Below, piece by piece: positions 20,921 to 33,180 of a DNA stretch of 64,000 bases. Each line of letters begins with the position of its first letter. Position 1 is the first letter of the stretch. Source of the DNA: Ancylostoma caninum. Lineage: Eukaryota > Nematoda > Chromadorea > Rhabditida > Ancylostomatidae. The DNA lies in assembly GCA_037903475.1 (NCBI GenBank), contig JBAJFG010000421.1:558001-622000 (forward strand), in the 5' to 3' direction. The position numbers and the translations under genes are program-made. The notes beneath the pieces were generated by a model. The model saw nothing but the letters and a program-made list of their open reading frames with translations. It did not search any database and was not told where the DNA came from.

Positions 20921-23826
20921 CCCTTTTACTTACAAACTTGCTCCAGAAGATTATCTCCTTCCAATTCTGCACTTACGAAATGACTAGCCAAGTCCGGAAA
21001 CATGCATTATCATTTTTCTCTTCACATTTAGTCGTAATTGAAAAGGATCTCAGGATGTTCGGAGAGGAAAAGAGAACACCTGGCTGTATCAAACAAGGGA
21101 TCGATTGGCCCTTGCAAAACTCCCGTTGTACCCGTCTGATTTTTCCAAACTAAACCTCGTAACTGTATAGGAAGTCAAATGATAGCTCTGAACGGTGGTT
21201 GGTCCAGGATAGAGTGCTTTCTCTAAGCCCGGAAGACTATTGTTGAGCGGATCTCTCCGATGTTACCCGCTATTTTTTGTACTTTTTTTTCAACTGATGA
21301 ATATGGCCTAAATGTATTGGCACCACATGCAGAGCTATTTAATCCACAAAAAGAGTCCTTCCAACAGAAGTTATTAGTTGACTGCACACATAAAGTAATT
21401 CTCATGTTCCGTTATCATATGACCACTTTGAATTTTCATTGAATCCTAATATGAAAGGACAGGTTAGAAGGGAGAGAAGGGATAACCCTAACAAGTGTTG
21501 GGTGCTGGAAATTTCCGCTCTTCACCGCTGAATGAGAGCGATCCACCCCACGGGAACTCTTCGTAGCACAGCAGAGCCAATAGGTAGAGGTAGTGAAAGG
21601 GAAAGTCGAGCAGGATTAAAAAGAACTAGATGGTATGCCCGGCTTCGCTCGGGTGTTTTACTACCCCGGATATTTCACACTTGATGAGGCGATTCGCTAC
21701 CACCGATAAATCCATTCAAGATACTCGCCACTTTGGAAATCAGCATGTTAGCGGACCGGAATGACCTTTCTTAACCGACCTATTGGCAGAAATGTAAAAA
21801 AAAAAACGAAGTTATTTAGATAACAACCTTATGGAAAATGCATGCCATATTTGTGTTCAGCTTCTTTGAAAACGCCAGTAAATATGCTCTTACCCGTCCC
21901 TAAGGAGAAGCGAAAAATTCAAAATCTCGACTGAAAATTCCATAAAACTGATAACTCAATGCTTCCATGCATAGTGGTTGTCATATTTGTGTTCAGCATA
22001 TTGGATAACCCTAGTAGGCATGTCCTCACTGGCCCTTGGACGAAAATAGTGAAAAAACAATAAGTCGATATTATCGATAAGCTAATCAATAATTCAGGTG
22101 TATAGTAGTCTAAAACCTCCGCCGACTCTCGATGAACCAGCATGCAAAATTTGCTTCGGATTCGGACCACCATGATTTATATAAGAGGATACACAAAATG
22201 GCCTAGAGGGTTACCTTCTTTGAATTCTGCGCTTACTAAAAGAATTGCCAAATGAGGGGAAAATCATCACTATTCGCTCCAGACTTGATCTGAATTGAAG
22301 GGGATCTCGGGGCGCAGAACTGAGAAGAATTCGTTGGAGTGTTTTCCCAGGAAATTTATTGATAAGAAAACAACAGAAAATCACTTGGTTTTGCACGAAA
22401 TCCGCGAATAGTGTAAGTCCTAGCAAAATCAGGATCAAAATGCTTCATGAGAACAGTTTTAAAAGCTCGATATGTTTTCGTCTGACTGGCTTTTCTTATC
22501 ATTTCGGCGGAAATTACGTTCGTTTCTGACGGTTTTCGGAGAAAATTTCTCGGAACGCTTCAATGTGCGGTGTCTCTAGCCGACCCTTCCATCTGAGTAC
22601 ATATGGTTGATCCTATTTTGCTGCAATTTTTGGAAGGGGCTAGCTGTCTTTGAGTTTGTCCTACAACGTTGAAGCTAAAAATCTACAATATTCACAAATT
22701 TCTGTGTATACATTCATTAGTCAGACTATTACTCAAGTTTTCTGTCACCTGTGCTTTCACTCTTTGTCGTCCACTTTTTTCCACTTTTTCTTCTAACCCT
22801 TCAATTCCGCTATTTAATTCGGAAGAATAAAAGAAAAGAAGCTGAAAAAGTCAATATGTGATGGTTGCGAGAAAGAACAGGTGAATACCCGTTTTTTCCG
22901 GATGAACCAGTTTTCTGGAAACTGTCGGAACTCTCCCTTACGAGAGTGTATCGCCCATTGAAACCGGCGGGCGCTACGTTTTCACATGTGAGCGCCATCC
23001 CGCTCAGGTTTTCTCACCATCTCTGGTTCCTTTGCATTTAACCGAGAAAATCTTTCGCCTTTTACTAAAGATTTCCGTGCAAGGGAACGCTTTATGAGTA
23101 TTTGCCAATTTTTGAAATCCCCTCGAAAGAGCGGGGTGCAATAGGAAAGCAAAAGTCGTGCAGAAGTATGGATATGTCGTTGGAAAATAATGCTAGAACA
23201 GCATGTCGTTGCAATATTGCTATATCTTTCGTTTTTCATTTTAATCCAAACTAAGTTAACAAAACAGCTTTTACATCTTACTCGTGTAGTTCGAGGTACA
23301 TGGAATTGGTTGCTTGGCTGGTTTGCGTAGTTGAAGTCCCATGAATCTCACCTCTAGAATGTCACTACAAGTTGACAACAAAGGGTGAAAGCCACTAACA
23401 TTGCTTTTTCCCTATGTGTATCCAAGAAACAGTGGAAAAAAAATAAGCTGTTCTCTCATAGACGTCTGTGCTGGCGCATAGTTGGACCGGCTGTTCTAAT
23501 CAAGAAGCGCGTACACACTCCCTCCTACCTAAGTAGGTAATTGTTTTTCTGTTCCTTTCATAGTCGTGGAACCCCAGCAGCGCTCATGCAGGTGCCATAG
23601 TTTAACTCAGAAGTGAGAACTCCCGTAAGCTCTGCTTTTAAAAATTATGCAGGAGGTACTGCAATAAGCCAACCTGTGGAAAATATTAGGCAAAAATGTC
23701 TTTAGTAGCTTTCATAATTTTTCAACATTCACGGTGCCTCAATAACATTCTCATTCCTATCAAACGAATCATCAAGGTGATTCTTTCGCACATGATCACC
23801 AACATGTATGGTTCTGCAGCGTATAT

Positions 23827-23898
23827 GCCTCTACAGCTCAGTGGCAGAGCGTCTGTCTCGTAAACAGAAGGTCCGCGGTTCAATCCCGCATGGAGGCA
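23827..23898 (+). tRNA. tRNA-Thr(CGT), possibly functional copy in flank 2
   Basis: The 72-nt sequence folds as a cloverleaf: acceptor GCCTCTA/TGGAGGC, D arm GCTC/GAGC, anticodon stem TCTGT/ACAGA with loop CTCGTAA (anticodon CGT), and T loop TTCAATC. The first T-stem pair is a C-A mismatch (CGCGG against CCGCA), and position 8 is C instead of the usual T. These defects make its function doubtful. It is the paralogue of 1944-2015 in the duplicated block. Confidence 0.65.
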
Positions 23899-24026
23899 AC
23901 TGTTTTCCAATGGCGAAAATGTTAACAATTGTTTTTTTTTGTTTTTTAAAATTTTGTGTTTGCCAATATATGCTTGTGCCTATCTTTATTGTGTCCGTCC
24001 TGTACAGAGAGTAGATGGAGCACTTA

Positions 24027-24678
24027 CTCAGACATTCGGGCGTTTGGAGCGCCGGTCCACATCGTTTCTCGCGGCATGACACCTGCGGGACAAACGGAGA
24101 AGTGGGCGGAGTTGGCGCGCCTATTCCGCCGTTATCGCGCCTTATCCTGGATTTGACCTGTTGTGGTCCTGCTGCGGGGATAGCAGGATTAAGGCAGGTG
24201 ACTACAAAAATAGTTCAAAAATGAGTTCGCCGGGCACGTATGTGCTCCCTGCGAAAGCGCTCGACGAGCCGGAAATCTGCGGCGAGGCGGATTTTCCCGT
24301 CCGCGCCACGTCGGCACGCGACCGCATCCCACGCATCTTGTCTGGCCAAATGGTACACTCGGCCGCAGTTTCAACCGAGCCTCAGTTGACCAGACAAGTC
24401 TCGTAAGGTTCGTCTTGTCTCCGCCAGAGCGGAGATTAGAACAAGCTTTTACTGCCGTCTGTCGGTTTATATACAGTTCGGGTGCCACGTGGCAATGGAG
24501 AAAAAAAAACAGGGTGCAGGTTAACTTGCATATCCCCTGCCTCATGCGCGCTCACAGCAGGTTCTCCTGCTCCGTCCGCACCTTCAGCAAGTACTCCTGC
24601 CTCACCCGCGACTACCTGCTGGAAGCCTGCATCGGCCTAAGTGGGTTCACTGGCGCTGCAAACGCCCGAATGTCTGAG
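24027..24678. mobile_element. 652-bp TIR element with TA duplication, absent from the paralogous site
   Basis: The ends CTCAGACATTCGGGCGTTTG and its reverse complement match over about 35 bp, with TA on each side (24025-24026, 24679-24680). The matching place in flank 1, near 2130-2140, is an empty site, so the element inserted in copy 2 after the duplication. The 80-118 codon frames inside show no domain. The TA target suggests mobilisation by a Tc1/mariner-type transposase. Confidence 0.88.
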
Positions 24679-25040
24679 TATAATGACAACTAGTGTTTTG
24701 TGTTAGTGCTGTTAAATTGCAAGCAAAGGAAAAGAGATGCATCTATGTATGCGGGATTGAACCGCAAATCTTCCGTTCGCTCCTCGAACGTTGTTGGAGT
24801 AGCCAATGTTTAACGTGAATTTTTCAACCAGGCTTCAATTCACCGATAGATTCACACAGGACTCTTTTTGTTCCGCCGAAGCGGAGACAAGGCTCAGATA
24901 TGACATCAGAGCTTCCGTTCCTATGCACCTCACAGGGAGGGGATTGTGTATAATGCAAATGCAGCACTGCAACAGGCAAGTGAATAAGCTTCAGAAATTA
25001 AATTGGCACAAATATACATACATATTTAACCACCCAATAG

Positions 25041-28000
25041 TTATGTCTGTAACGTAGGCAGCTCATAGTTGAACACTATAAAGTCGTAGTAATAAATCTG
25101 AGTAAACAGTGTCAAAAGCGTCTTGTTGCTCATTAGAGTTCTTTCAGCCCTGATCCTGCCTTTACTGCCTGTCGTTGCGTGCACGGTTCTTCCGTCTGAA
25201 GTAATATCACTTAGTTACATCCATGTGGTACATGAACACACCTATGCTCGCTGAACAATTACTTCCAGGTTTCCTCACCTAGGAAATTAGAAACGCACTA
25301 TTCTTTACAAGCAAACTTGCCTTTTATTTCCTTTTGTATTTCTTCCCGAATATACTTAGGGACTCCAGCTTTTTGGAAGACCGCATCAACATCATCACTA
25401 TATTTCTTTGTTCGGTTTTCATGTTCTTCATAACGGATTATGATATAGTTATCCAGATTTTCCTTGAAGTTGCAGTACCTGGAAGTAAGGAAACAATTAA
25501 TGTTCAGTCAGACTTCCACACTCATTCTCTAAGCACATCTCGATTCCGAAAAGCGATCAGCTTCTCACCATGTCTGCGGAGCGAAATGAGTTAGCTCCAG
25601 CGTATGTCCTCTATCAATCGACAGCTGTATTGTACCCATCAGAGAATATAAGTTTTCTAGGAAGCAGCCCATGTTATCATGACATCCGAAACATATTTCC
25701 TTTTCCGCTCGTCCTTTACTGGAATGAAGAACTACATTAGATATCAGGAGAGCAGTTTTATTAATGTAACACTCCATTTCTTCCTTAAACTTATCAGTAG
25801 TGGAGAACACTCCTTACTCTTCATTTTGCATTCTAGTTCTAGTCTGTACCAAACAGTTGCTCATCCGATTTCTCACTTCTCACACTTCCAATAGAGGTAC
25901 TTGTCTTTGTTTCCTAAGGTGTTTAAAAAAACGTGAAACTCACTTGATGCACTTATCCACATAGCCACTTAAGAATCTGGGTATGGGGTTCCGAATAGCA
26001 GCATATTCAATCCTTCTCTCACCGAGCAATTGGTGAACCGCCGTTATGTTCGTGTAGTGGTTTGAATTACCGCAGAACCTCAAAAATAGCACCAAAATAC
26101 ATGGGAAAGGCATTCTGCGCTCCATTATAGAAACACGTTTGAAGTTCAACGACCCCGTTGAGTTCACAACTCATGTTACTTATCACAAATACAGGGTGGC
26201 AGCTGAGTATAGATCGCTCAATTTCCTGACCTCCCGCTCCGAACCGCCAAATCTCGAGATGGATTATATACTACCTGTTTTAAACAAGCATTCGCCATAA
26301 CACTGTAAGGTATAAGGTCTTGAAGTAGTCTGCTTCGGCATTGCTGCAGGCCCTCGGTCGCCCCTAAAGTAGGACTTTAGTTGGACGCGTGAGGTTGACG
26401 TCGGTCTTGCTCCACTCTCTCTCTCTGGAATGCTGCCCTGTTCGCGCTTTTGTGGCTGATAGCGGACACCTCGTCCACTAAAAAGTTCCAAACGGAGTAC
26501 CACAGCGGGTTGAGATCAGGAGTTAGGCGGACTATATATGTATCCTAACCACCTCACTAATTGCGAAAGTCAGGCTCACAGAGGGCGAAGGCGGAAATTG
26601 TAAGAGGTTCAATCGTGTTACGAGGTGAATCACTCCGTGAAGCTGACTCTCACGATATGTTGAAGGAGTGCATGTCGAAATACATATGGCTCGCTGATGA
26701 GAATCGCCGTCAATTTTTGCTAATTTCTTAACGAAAAAACATCGAAGCAGACCATCCTGAAGTCAGCTCAGCCCAGACCATGGCAGACAAAAGAAAAAGA
26801 GCTCATTCTCTCACTACTCAACTCTCCACGGTAATTTACACACTGGCAGTAGCTGTGCTGGCTCCCACAGGATTCACGCTGCCGAAATAGTGAAAACTTT
26901 TGCTTCTGTAAAAACGAGGTTGAGGAGACTGCGACGAAGATTTCATTCGGAAAAATTCCTCCAAACATTCTCTCCTTATCCAATCTTACAGTGTGCTGCC
27001 TCAAAACGCTCAGTATCTGCGCAGCCCCAGCAGAAGTTTCGAAGCCTTTTGGGCGGTATCCGAGGATCAGTTGGAGGCTATGCGATTCAACTTGATCGAT
27101 TTGTCACTGGCGATACTTTTCTCGATGATGGAGAGCCAACGTGAGGAGCGAACGCAGTGAAATCTCTCTGGTATCTAAAGTGGAGCAAACAGCCTCTCCC
27201 CCACTGCTGCCCTGCAATATTCCTGACTGTTGATGCAGGGAAACCTGGGTGTTTTGCAAAATCCAATGACATGGAGTGTGCAATCGCTGAAGTCGGTGCA
27301 CTACGACGACGTAACCGCCTCTTACGTTCAGAATGGGTCCAAGGATGGGGACCAAAGTTCCCACGCCATTTATACGTAGAAGCCACTAACTATCATATTT
27401 TTACGGAAAGTATGTAGGTGACAGCTACTTTCTTATTTTCTTTTTGACGTTTGAAAAAAGCCGTCTTTACTTAACGGCCACTCTGTATTTCTGAAAAGCT
27501 ACTAATCTTTTCGACAGGTGGAAAATCTGAATTTTGTCATTCCAACATTGTTTCACAGCACAGAGGTAACCGAAGTTCTCGAACACACCTTGTCTCGAAG
27601 ATTTCCGTGCTGATCCTTCGGTTGTTTGCCAAAAATGCAGTTCTGTTGTTTATGTAGCATATTACGGCGCTATTGATAGTAGTCGCCACCTTTTCTATGG
27701 AGCATGTTGATAAATGATAACTTGGAGCGATCGGAAAATAGAGGGTATTCACGCACTTAACGTGGATTAACGCCAATTATGACCTTCTGGCTTGTTGTCA
27801 CACATAATGAAGTTTTGCTTGTGATTATCTCTAAGCTCTTGAAAGGGTAAGTAAACTACGAGAGGTGCTAGTCAATTGTTAGTTCGATTTACCAACTACG
27901 AACAGACTAAGAGCTAATCGCCAACCATGAAGTTTGAGTGAAATGGCCTTGCAAAACCACAATACAATCACGGGATTCGAACATTCAGCCATATGATAAA

Positions 28001-29860
28001 GAACGTCGTCATCATACCGATTCAGCACATATGTATTATATTTCACCTTCAATAGCTGCAGCCGGGTAGTGAACCCTGTCAAAGCTCAAAACCCAATATT
28101 CATCTAATACGTTGAACCAAATCCGTAATCAGAAATTTACAGATGATTGATCTCAGAATGATAACGCTGTTCTGGTAGAACCATTCACTAAGGAGCCGAT
28201 TTCTAGTGATCACAGGAAGAATGTCATGCTGATCGGAGCAAATATTCGAATACTCGAATCAAATACATTCATTCGGCCTCCAGAAATATTCCACTATTCG
28301 AACTATTCATTCATTCGGGTAGTCCGAAATACTTGATACTCAAATAATTCAATTATTCGCGCATTGTTAGAAGTGGAATACTCGAACTATTCATATTTCG
28401 AATAATTGAAATAATGCAATATTCGAATTATTCAAAAGTTGGAATATTTGAAAAATTCCCAGGTGTAGTGTGCTCCCGTAATAATGCCCTCACCGGCTTT
28501 TATTGAGCCGTGGAGCTGGTGAACTGATGGTTGGCACTAGCTCTTCCCAATCGCTACGAAAGAAAGGCTCAAAAACAAGGTTTTCGGCACTTTTGGGAGG
28601 TGAAAGAATCATGTACATATACCTCGTGAATGGCACCGCCTAGCAACTGTTTTGCAGTAAAATTTGAAAGTCGATTCTGAGCTGACACAACTCCTTTAAA
28701 GGCACCGCCTACATATAAGGAACATGAATAAATTCGTCGATTTTTGAAAAATTATGGAAAAAAGATTCTTAGCTGCTACCATTTGTGCGGATGGAGTCAA
28801 AGACAGACAAAAGTCGATAATAGCCGTTTTCTCGTTGCTCATTTTTCGAGTTATTAGAGCACATACTTGACTTGTTTCGCATCTTTTTTTACAAGGAACA
28901 TTCACAGATAGGAGGGAAAGAGAATGATAGGTAGCAGATATATTGTAAAAATAAACAAAAAATTTTATAGTGAGGTTCACAAAGCTAGATAGTACCAATA
29001 GGCACAATATTTGAAGTTTTGCATACTGTTATTGGAAAGAGAACAGATAATTAAAACTCAAATCAGCCCGAAAAACCAACATAAAACAACCTGCAAGATT
29101 ACATTCTACAGGGTGTTTTTCCGGGAGTAAAATCGGTGCAATTGCGGACCCAGTACAAAGGCTACGTGTGAATTGCTGGAACCTCCGCTTTCACGTGGTC
29201 TTTCGACTGAGAATTTGATCTATTGGAATGGATCAGATCGCGTGCGATGTTCACTCCCGGAAAAACACACTGTAGTACTATCACCCCAGGCGACAACAAA
29301 TAATTTGGAAAGAAAAAGAAGAACATGCAAAAAATAAGGAAAAGGAAAACAAATATAAATCTGATAAGGTATATAAAAAATAGGATTCAGGAAAACGTGA
29401 TGTCATTATGCATACAAAAACATTTTGTAGCAACTATATATGAAATAGGTGACAATTACTTCAAAATACATATGAAACACTCACTTCGAATCGTTCATTA
29501 TAGCGAAAAAAGGCGGATATTAATTTGCTCTTGTCGAAAGGCGCTGTGTCATAAGTACCATCTTTGATCGCTTCGATAATATGCTCGCGATACTGTTCTG
29601 AACACTTTTTTTAACGAAGAATTTGAGGGATATGACTAAAATCTGCACTTCTCAGGTGAATTTTGTGATATTGCAAAAAGAAAAGTGTTGATGTCAAACA
29701 TAACGACAAAACGACCTTTCAACGGCAGATCCTTCTCGAAATAGTAATTTAGCATCAGGTAGAATGCCAGCGTTGTAAAGAAAATCAAGCGTAGGCAACG
29801 AGTACGCCGCATCGTATTTTCGTAGTGAACGGTTGCTGAGTAGCATTTCGGATCGTCCAT
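25041..29860 (-). CDS. carbohydrate sulfotransferase (Sulfotransfer_2 family), tandem copy 2
   Basis: Paralogue of the gene at 3204-16443 with the same exon plan: 29860-29716, about 27757-27589, 26078-25944, 25718-25569, 25478-25321, 25195-25041; about 304 residues. The start ATG was chosen because it gives a short tail, two arginines and one anchor (LRLIFFTTLAFYLMLNYYF). Next come PIAPSYHL and IEKVATT (5'-phosphosulfate site), IRNPIPRFLSGYVDKC (3'-phosphate site), CFGCHDNMGCF, FAPQTW joined to YCNF, and the last exon with HATTGS and YYYDF. The phases of exons 2-6 agree. The exon 1 to exon 2 junction does not join in phase, as in copy 1. Exon 5 ends in a GC donor. No internal stops were seen. 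In place of the TSHAT of copy 1 it has TVHAT. A 1.3-kb transposon sits in intron 2. Confidence 0.83.
26192..27485. mobile_element. Tc1/mariner-type transposon, degenerate
   Basis: The element is 1294 bp. Its ends CAGGGTGGCAGCTGAGTA and TACTTAACGGCCACTCTG are imperfect inverted repeats, and TA flanks each side (26190-26191, 27486-27487). It lies in intron 2 of sulfotransferase copy 2; the same intron in copy 1 is only about 240 bp and has no insertion. Size, ends and target fit the Tc1/mariner superfamily. I could not find an intact catalytic block in any frame; the several 70-100 codon frames inside are remnants or chance. Confidence 0.75.
28238..28460. repeat. AT-rich tract of repeated ATTCGAATA-like palindromes
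   Basis: More than ten variants of ATTCGAATA, ATTCGAACTA and AATAATTCAA occur in about 220 bp, so the tract can pair with itself in many ways. It is in intron 1 of sulfotransferase copy 2. No gene is visible. Confidence 0.65.
29109..29272. mobile_element. 164-bp MITE with TA duplication
   Basis: The ends CAGGGTGTTTTTCCGGGAGT and ACTCCCGGAAAAACACACTG are inverted copies with one change, and TA lies outside each (29107-29108, 29273-29274). It sits in intron 1 of sulfotransferase copy 2 and is not in the matching intron of copy 1. The CAGGG start and TA target suggest a Tc1/mariner-type relative. Confidence 0.85.
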
Positions 29861-29889
29861 TACATTTATCTGGACAAGAGATAAGGGAT

Positions 29890-30500
29890 GCGGTATGAAC
29901 GAATGATTGAAATAAGATCTTGAACAGTAGAATGTTTGCGAAAGCAACCTACATTATGAACACGAAATCGGGACAACTAATAGTTTTGATGCGGAAAGAT
30001 AAGAAAGATGAAACAGGTCTTTCTTCTCTTGTTGTTCCCTGACAGATTCGTTTTTTCCAGTTTTGTCACAACACTCCATTATGTCATAGCTAAGCCAGAG
30101 TTTTCTACGTCTTGTGTCTTCCTCATTTGTTGCACTTATAATCTAAGCAAGAGTTTTCTACGTCTTGTGTCTTCCTCATTTGTTGCATTATAATCTAACA
30201 ACGTATTCGGCAGTCTGGAGTAGCATCACCTGGGCACCCTTTATTTTTTCCATGGTTTTGCTCACATATTTTCATGGTTGTTCCTCTTTTCTTTTGCCAC
30301 CTCTATGCTGCATTGGTGCAGCAGTTCCCTCTGTGTTCTTAGAAATTCCCCCGTTTCTGTTGGAGTTCAGCTTGACCTTGGCTTGGTGTTCTTGTCAGCT
30401 TACAATTGTTGCGACTACAACCATTTCCTACGTAGCTCGCTGTTTTTGTGTGATAGAACACATTTCCACACAATTATTTTCTTCTAACCAGGAGCACCAC
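29890..30500. other. third copy of the duplicated flank, without a gene
   Basis: From 29890 the sequence repeats the start of the window (1-300) and of 20270-20560. It starts immediately upstream of exon 1 of sulfotransferase copy 2. Similarity fades after about 30280, with patches to about 30500. No third sulfotransferase follows on its right; the DUF288 gene region begins instead. Confidence 0.7.
30097..30202. repeat. tandem duplication, two 53-bp units
   Basis: The unit beginning AGAGTTTTCTACGTCTTGTG occurs at 30097 and again at 30150 with nearly no change. It lies inside the third flank copy and is not duplicated in flanks 1 or 2, so it is recent. Confidence 0.9.
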
Positions 30501-31246
30501 ATCTATTTACACACGTATATAAAGTTCCTCTCATTCCATTCATCCACTGGAAGTCGCATTTTTGTTCTCGCCATCGAAAAGATTTTGGTCGAATGCCACC
30601 AGAACCGAATTGCAAAATCTAAACAGTGAAAGAACTTTCTGTTCATACTGTTCAGCAATGGGCAATAAGGACGCTTACAGTTTGCGCTGATGAACGCCTC
30701 CCAGAAAGCTGAGTTTTATGGGATGCATCATTACGAGACTGGCATTGTAATTTGTGTGCCAGGCATCACGTCCTCCTGGACCATACAGATAATCGAACTG
30801 AGAACGGTTGAGCCTGAAAAATATCGTTGAGTGCAACTTTTTGGAATATCAACGGGGAGTAACTGTTTACTTCATACTGTACACTGTTTTTTTTTCAATT
30901 TCAATTTTTTCAATGCAATGGCATAATGCTTGATGAAATCAAGACCTCCATTCCAATGTCTTGACAACACTTACCGTTCATGAGGTACCGAACGCAAGTA
31001 TTTTGAAATGGCGATTTCATGGAACAGATTCGCTTCAAAGAAGACCTCCATCAGACCAGAGTAGTAGTCCAATCCACTCGAAGGAACGTAGTACCTCAAC
31101 AATATAAAAATACTAGCAAATCCGAACCAATTGGACTTTTTCATCTAACAAACATCCTCTTTCCAAGCGTTCCGATAGAAGAATTCAGTAGTCTGGAACC
31201 GCATGCACGCTCCACACCACAGCATCGAACGAAAGCATTGATACAA
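30500..31246. other. intergenic, nothing recognised
   Basis: No gene, RNA or clear repeat was recognised. A 145-codon frame starting at 31019 runs on into the foldback at 31247 and shows no domain, so I do not call it a gene. Confidence 0.5.
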
Positions 31247-31839
31247 GAGGCCGAATTCCGGCGTGGCCGCAGCCAGCGACCTTTAGCCGGTCAGATTTGG
31301 TCATCGACATATATACTGTTGATGAGGTATCTCACCGAATTCCCCCAAATTTCGCATGTAGAGGTTATTCGATGTGCTGAACACAAATATCGCATTCATT
31401 TTGTATCATACCTCCGTTATGGGGAAATTACGGTGGGTGGTGGAAAAGGTACATAATTCCGGCGCCATGTAGCCAGCCATTAATGGCCATAATAGCGGCC
31501 ACATTTGACCGCGTTTAGAAAGGCGGCCAAATGTGGCCAGAATCTTGAGGAAAAATTTTGCTGAAACTTCGCAAAGAGTGGTTATTTTAGGTGCTGTACA
31601 CTGAAATCGCATCCATTTCGTATAATAACCTCATTTTAGCAGGATTGCGGTATGTGTACGGTAGGTATCGTATCTTACAGAACTTCCTGAAACTTTACAT
31701 AGCCGGTTGTTTAGGTACTGAGCACGACTATGGATGTCATTTTGCACGATATTGCCGTTTTCCTGCTGAAATCAGCATTCCCCTGCGACTTTTGGCTGGC
31801 CAAATGTGGCTGGCCACGGCCACGCCGGAATTCGGCCTC
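31247..31839. mobile_element. 593-bp foldback element with internal repeats
   Basis: The ends GAGGCCGAATTCCGGCGTGG and the reverse complement at 31810-31839 match over about 31 bp with few changes. Inside, a segment with TCGCATTCATTTTGTAT, TCGCATCCATTTCGTAT and GATGTCATTTTGCACGAT forms is repeated three times, and a hairpin with GGCCACATTTG and CAAATGTGGCC arms lies at 31497-31538. No transposase is present. Confidence 0.75.
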
Positions 31840-31934
31840 AGTAAAACGAGCGTATGAGCTGAAGACCAGAGTGTAAAGATGTAGTTGTGGCCCGTGCGAG
31901 TGGATCCGAACCGCTGTCGTTCCCTATACAGTGG

Positions 31935-32173
31935 GCGTCGATAGTGGTGCGTTTTTTGTGGACACAGGAAGCACCAAGCGTGGCTACGCCGCTCGCGGTG
32001 AAATCGTTGCCATAGTGAGAAATCAGGGTTTTTATGATAGTTTTCCATAATACTTGACGTTTTCTATCAAAAAAAAAACTTTATAGGTTGTTGTCGCAGC
32101 TGGGATTCCAGCGTGAGCGGCGCTGTCCTGTCGCATTTTTCGGAGTCTGCGAAAAACGCACCGCCATCGACGC
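31935..32173. mobile_element. MITE with GCGTCGAT ends, copy 1
   Basis: The inverted ends are GCGTCGATAGTGGTGCGTTT and AAACGCACCGCCATCGACGC. The same ends occur at 36694-36945. The target-site duplication is not clear. No coding capacity. Confidence 0.8.
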
Positions 32174-33172
32174 TCTCTTTATGCAGTTCTGCTTGCACTA
32201 TTCAGGTCATCCCAAAATAATGTTTTACAGTATGAATATTACTAGCTCCAACACGAATAACAGTAAGCGTGGACTTTTTTGAGATGATATAAAGCTTGTT
32301 CCAGGAAACTGTTTACACTATAAAATGCGTGCTCGAATGCCGACACGTATTCGTTTTGGACGAGGGCTTCAACCTTATAGGATAAGATGGTGGGTTTAGC
32401 AATTCATAGCGAATTCTAAACTGTCAAATGCGATTTTTGGACGCTGATTGTGGATCTGTTTCCCTTATCTTCTGCGGAGGCCGCTATAAAAAGTGACGTG
32501 ACATGATTTCATCTTCCTATGCCGTTGCAGACGTTACGTTACTGCCAGGGTTGTTGAACACCTCTATCTCTGAGTCACATAGCACCAGAAAACTTGTGCT
32601 TACAATTACTCATGTACCGGCTATTTATTTGTTTTGGAATGCCTTGTATGTATGCATATATTTACATGAAATGAATTGAGTAGAATATGTACTTACAGAT
32701 CACTGACGCACCATCCATCAGCCGTAGTCAGCATCTCAGCTGCTGTCCCTGCTGTTTCGTTGTTTTCTTTCAGCTGAAGACAATTCCACTAGAATAACTC
32801 CAACAAAAACAATGGATTTTCCCATGGCTGAGGCGTGGAATAAGCAGTAAGGACCACTCGCAGGAATTTCGTTCGACAACTGTACGGCGCGCTATACTCC
32901 ACGTAGAGTATAGCCCCATCGTTTACAAGTTATACATTCGAGATCGGCTTACTGTGCCTTAGAAAGCAGACGAATGAAGAGCTTGTTGAATTCAGCACGT
33001 GAGGATAGGAAAGGACTACGCCCATGTGATACAACTGTGTATAGATATAGTTACGCGTGAGTAAATGTGTTGATGAGTGCCAGGTAAAGGGTAAATTTGG
33101 GTGCGCTAACAGGGTTACCATAGATGATCTCAATGTTGAATCAGGGCCTAGCTCCGGCGAATGTTCCGATAG
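32174..33172. other. intergenic, nothing recognised
   Basis: I expected the last exon or exons of the DUF288 gene here or in the MITE-bearing stretch to the right, but could not identify them. The minus frame at 33196-32930 has no family motif. No RNA gene or clear repeat was seen. Confidence 0.45.
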
Positions 33173-33180
33173 GTATCCGC

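Larger units (their letters stand above)
20270..25040. other. 3' flank of sulfotransferase copy 2 (second copy of duplicated block)
   Basis: This is homologous to 1-3203 and lies downstream of the second sulfotransferase. It is longer because it holds a LINE end (20650-20920), a 652-bp TIR element (24027-24678) and unaligned sequence around 21.2-22.7 kb. The frames in the unaligned part are short and show no domain. A tRNA-Thr copy lies at 23827-23898. Confidence 0.7.

Noticed and set aside
24161..24693. Frames of 81-118 codons
   Set aside because: They lie inside the 652-bp TIR element that is absent from the paralogous site and show no transposase motif.
31019..31456. 145-codon plus frame
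   Set aside because: It runs through the left end of a foldback element and has no domain.
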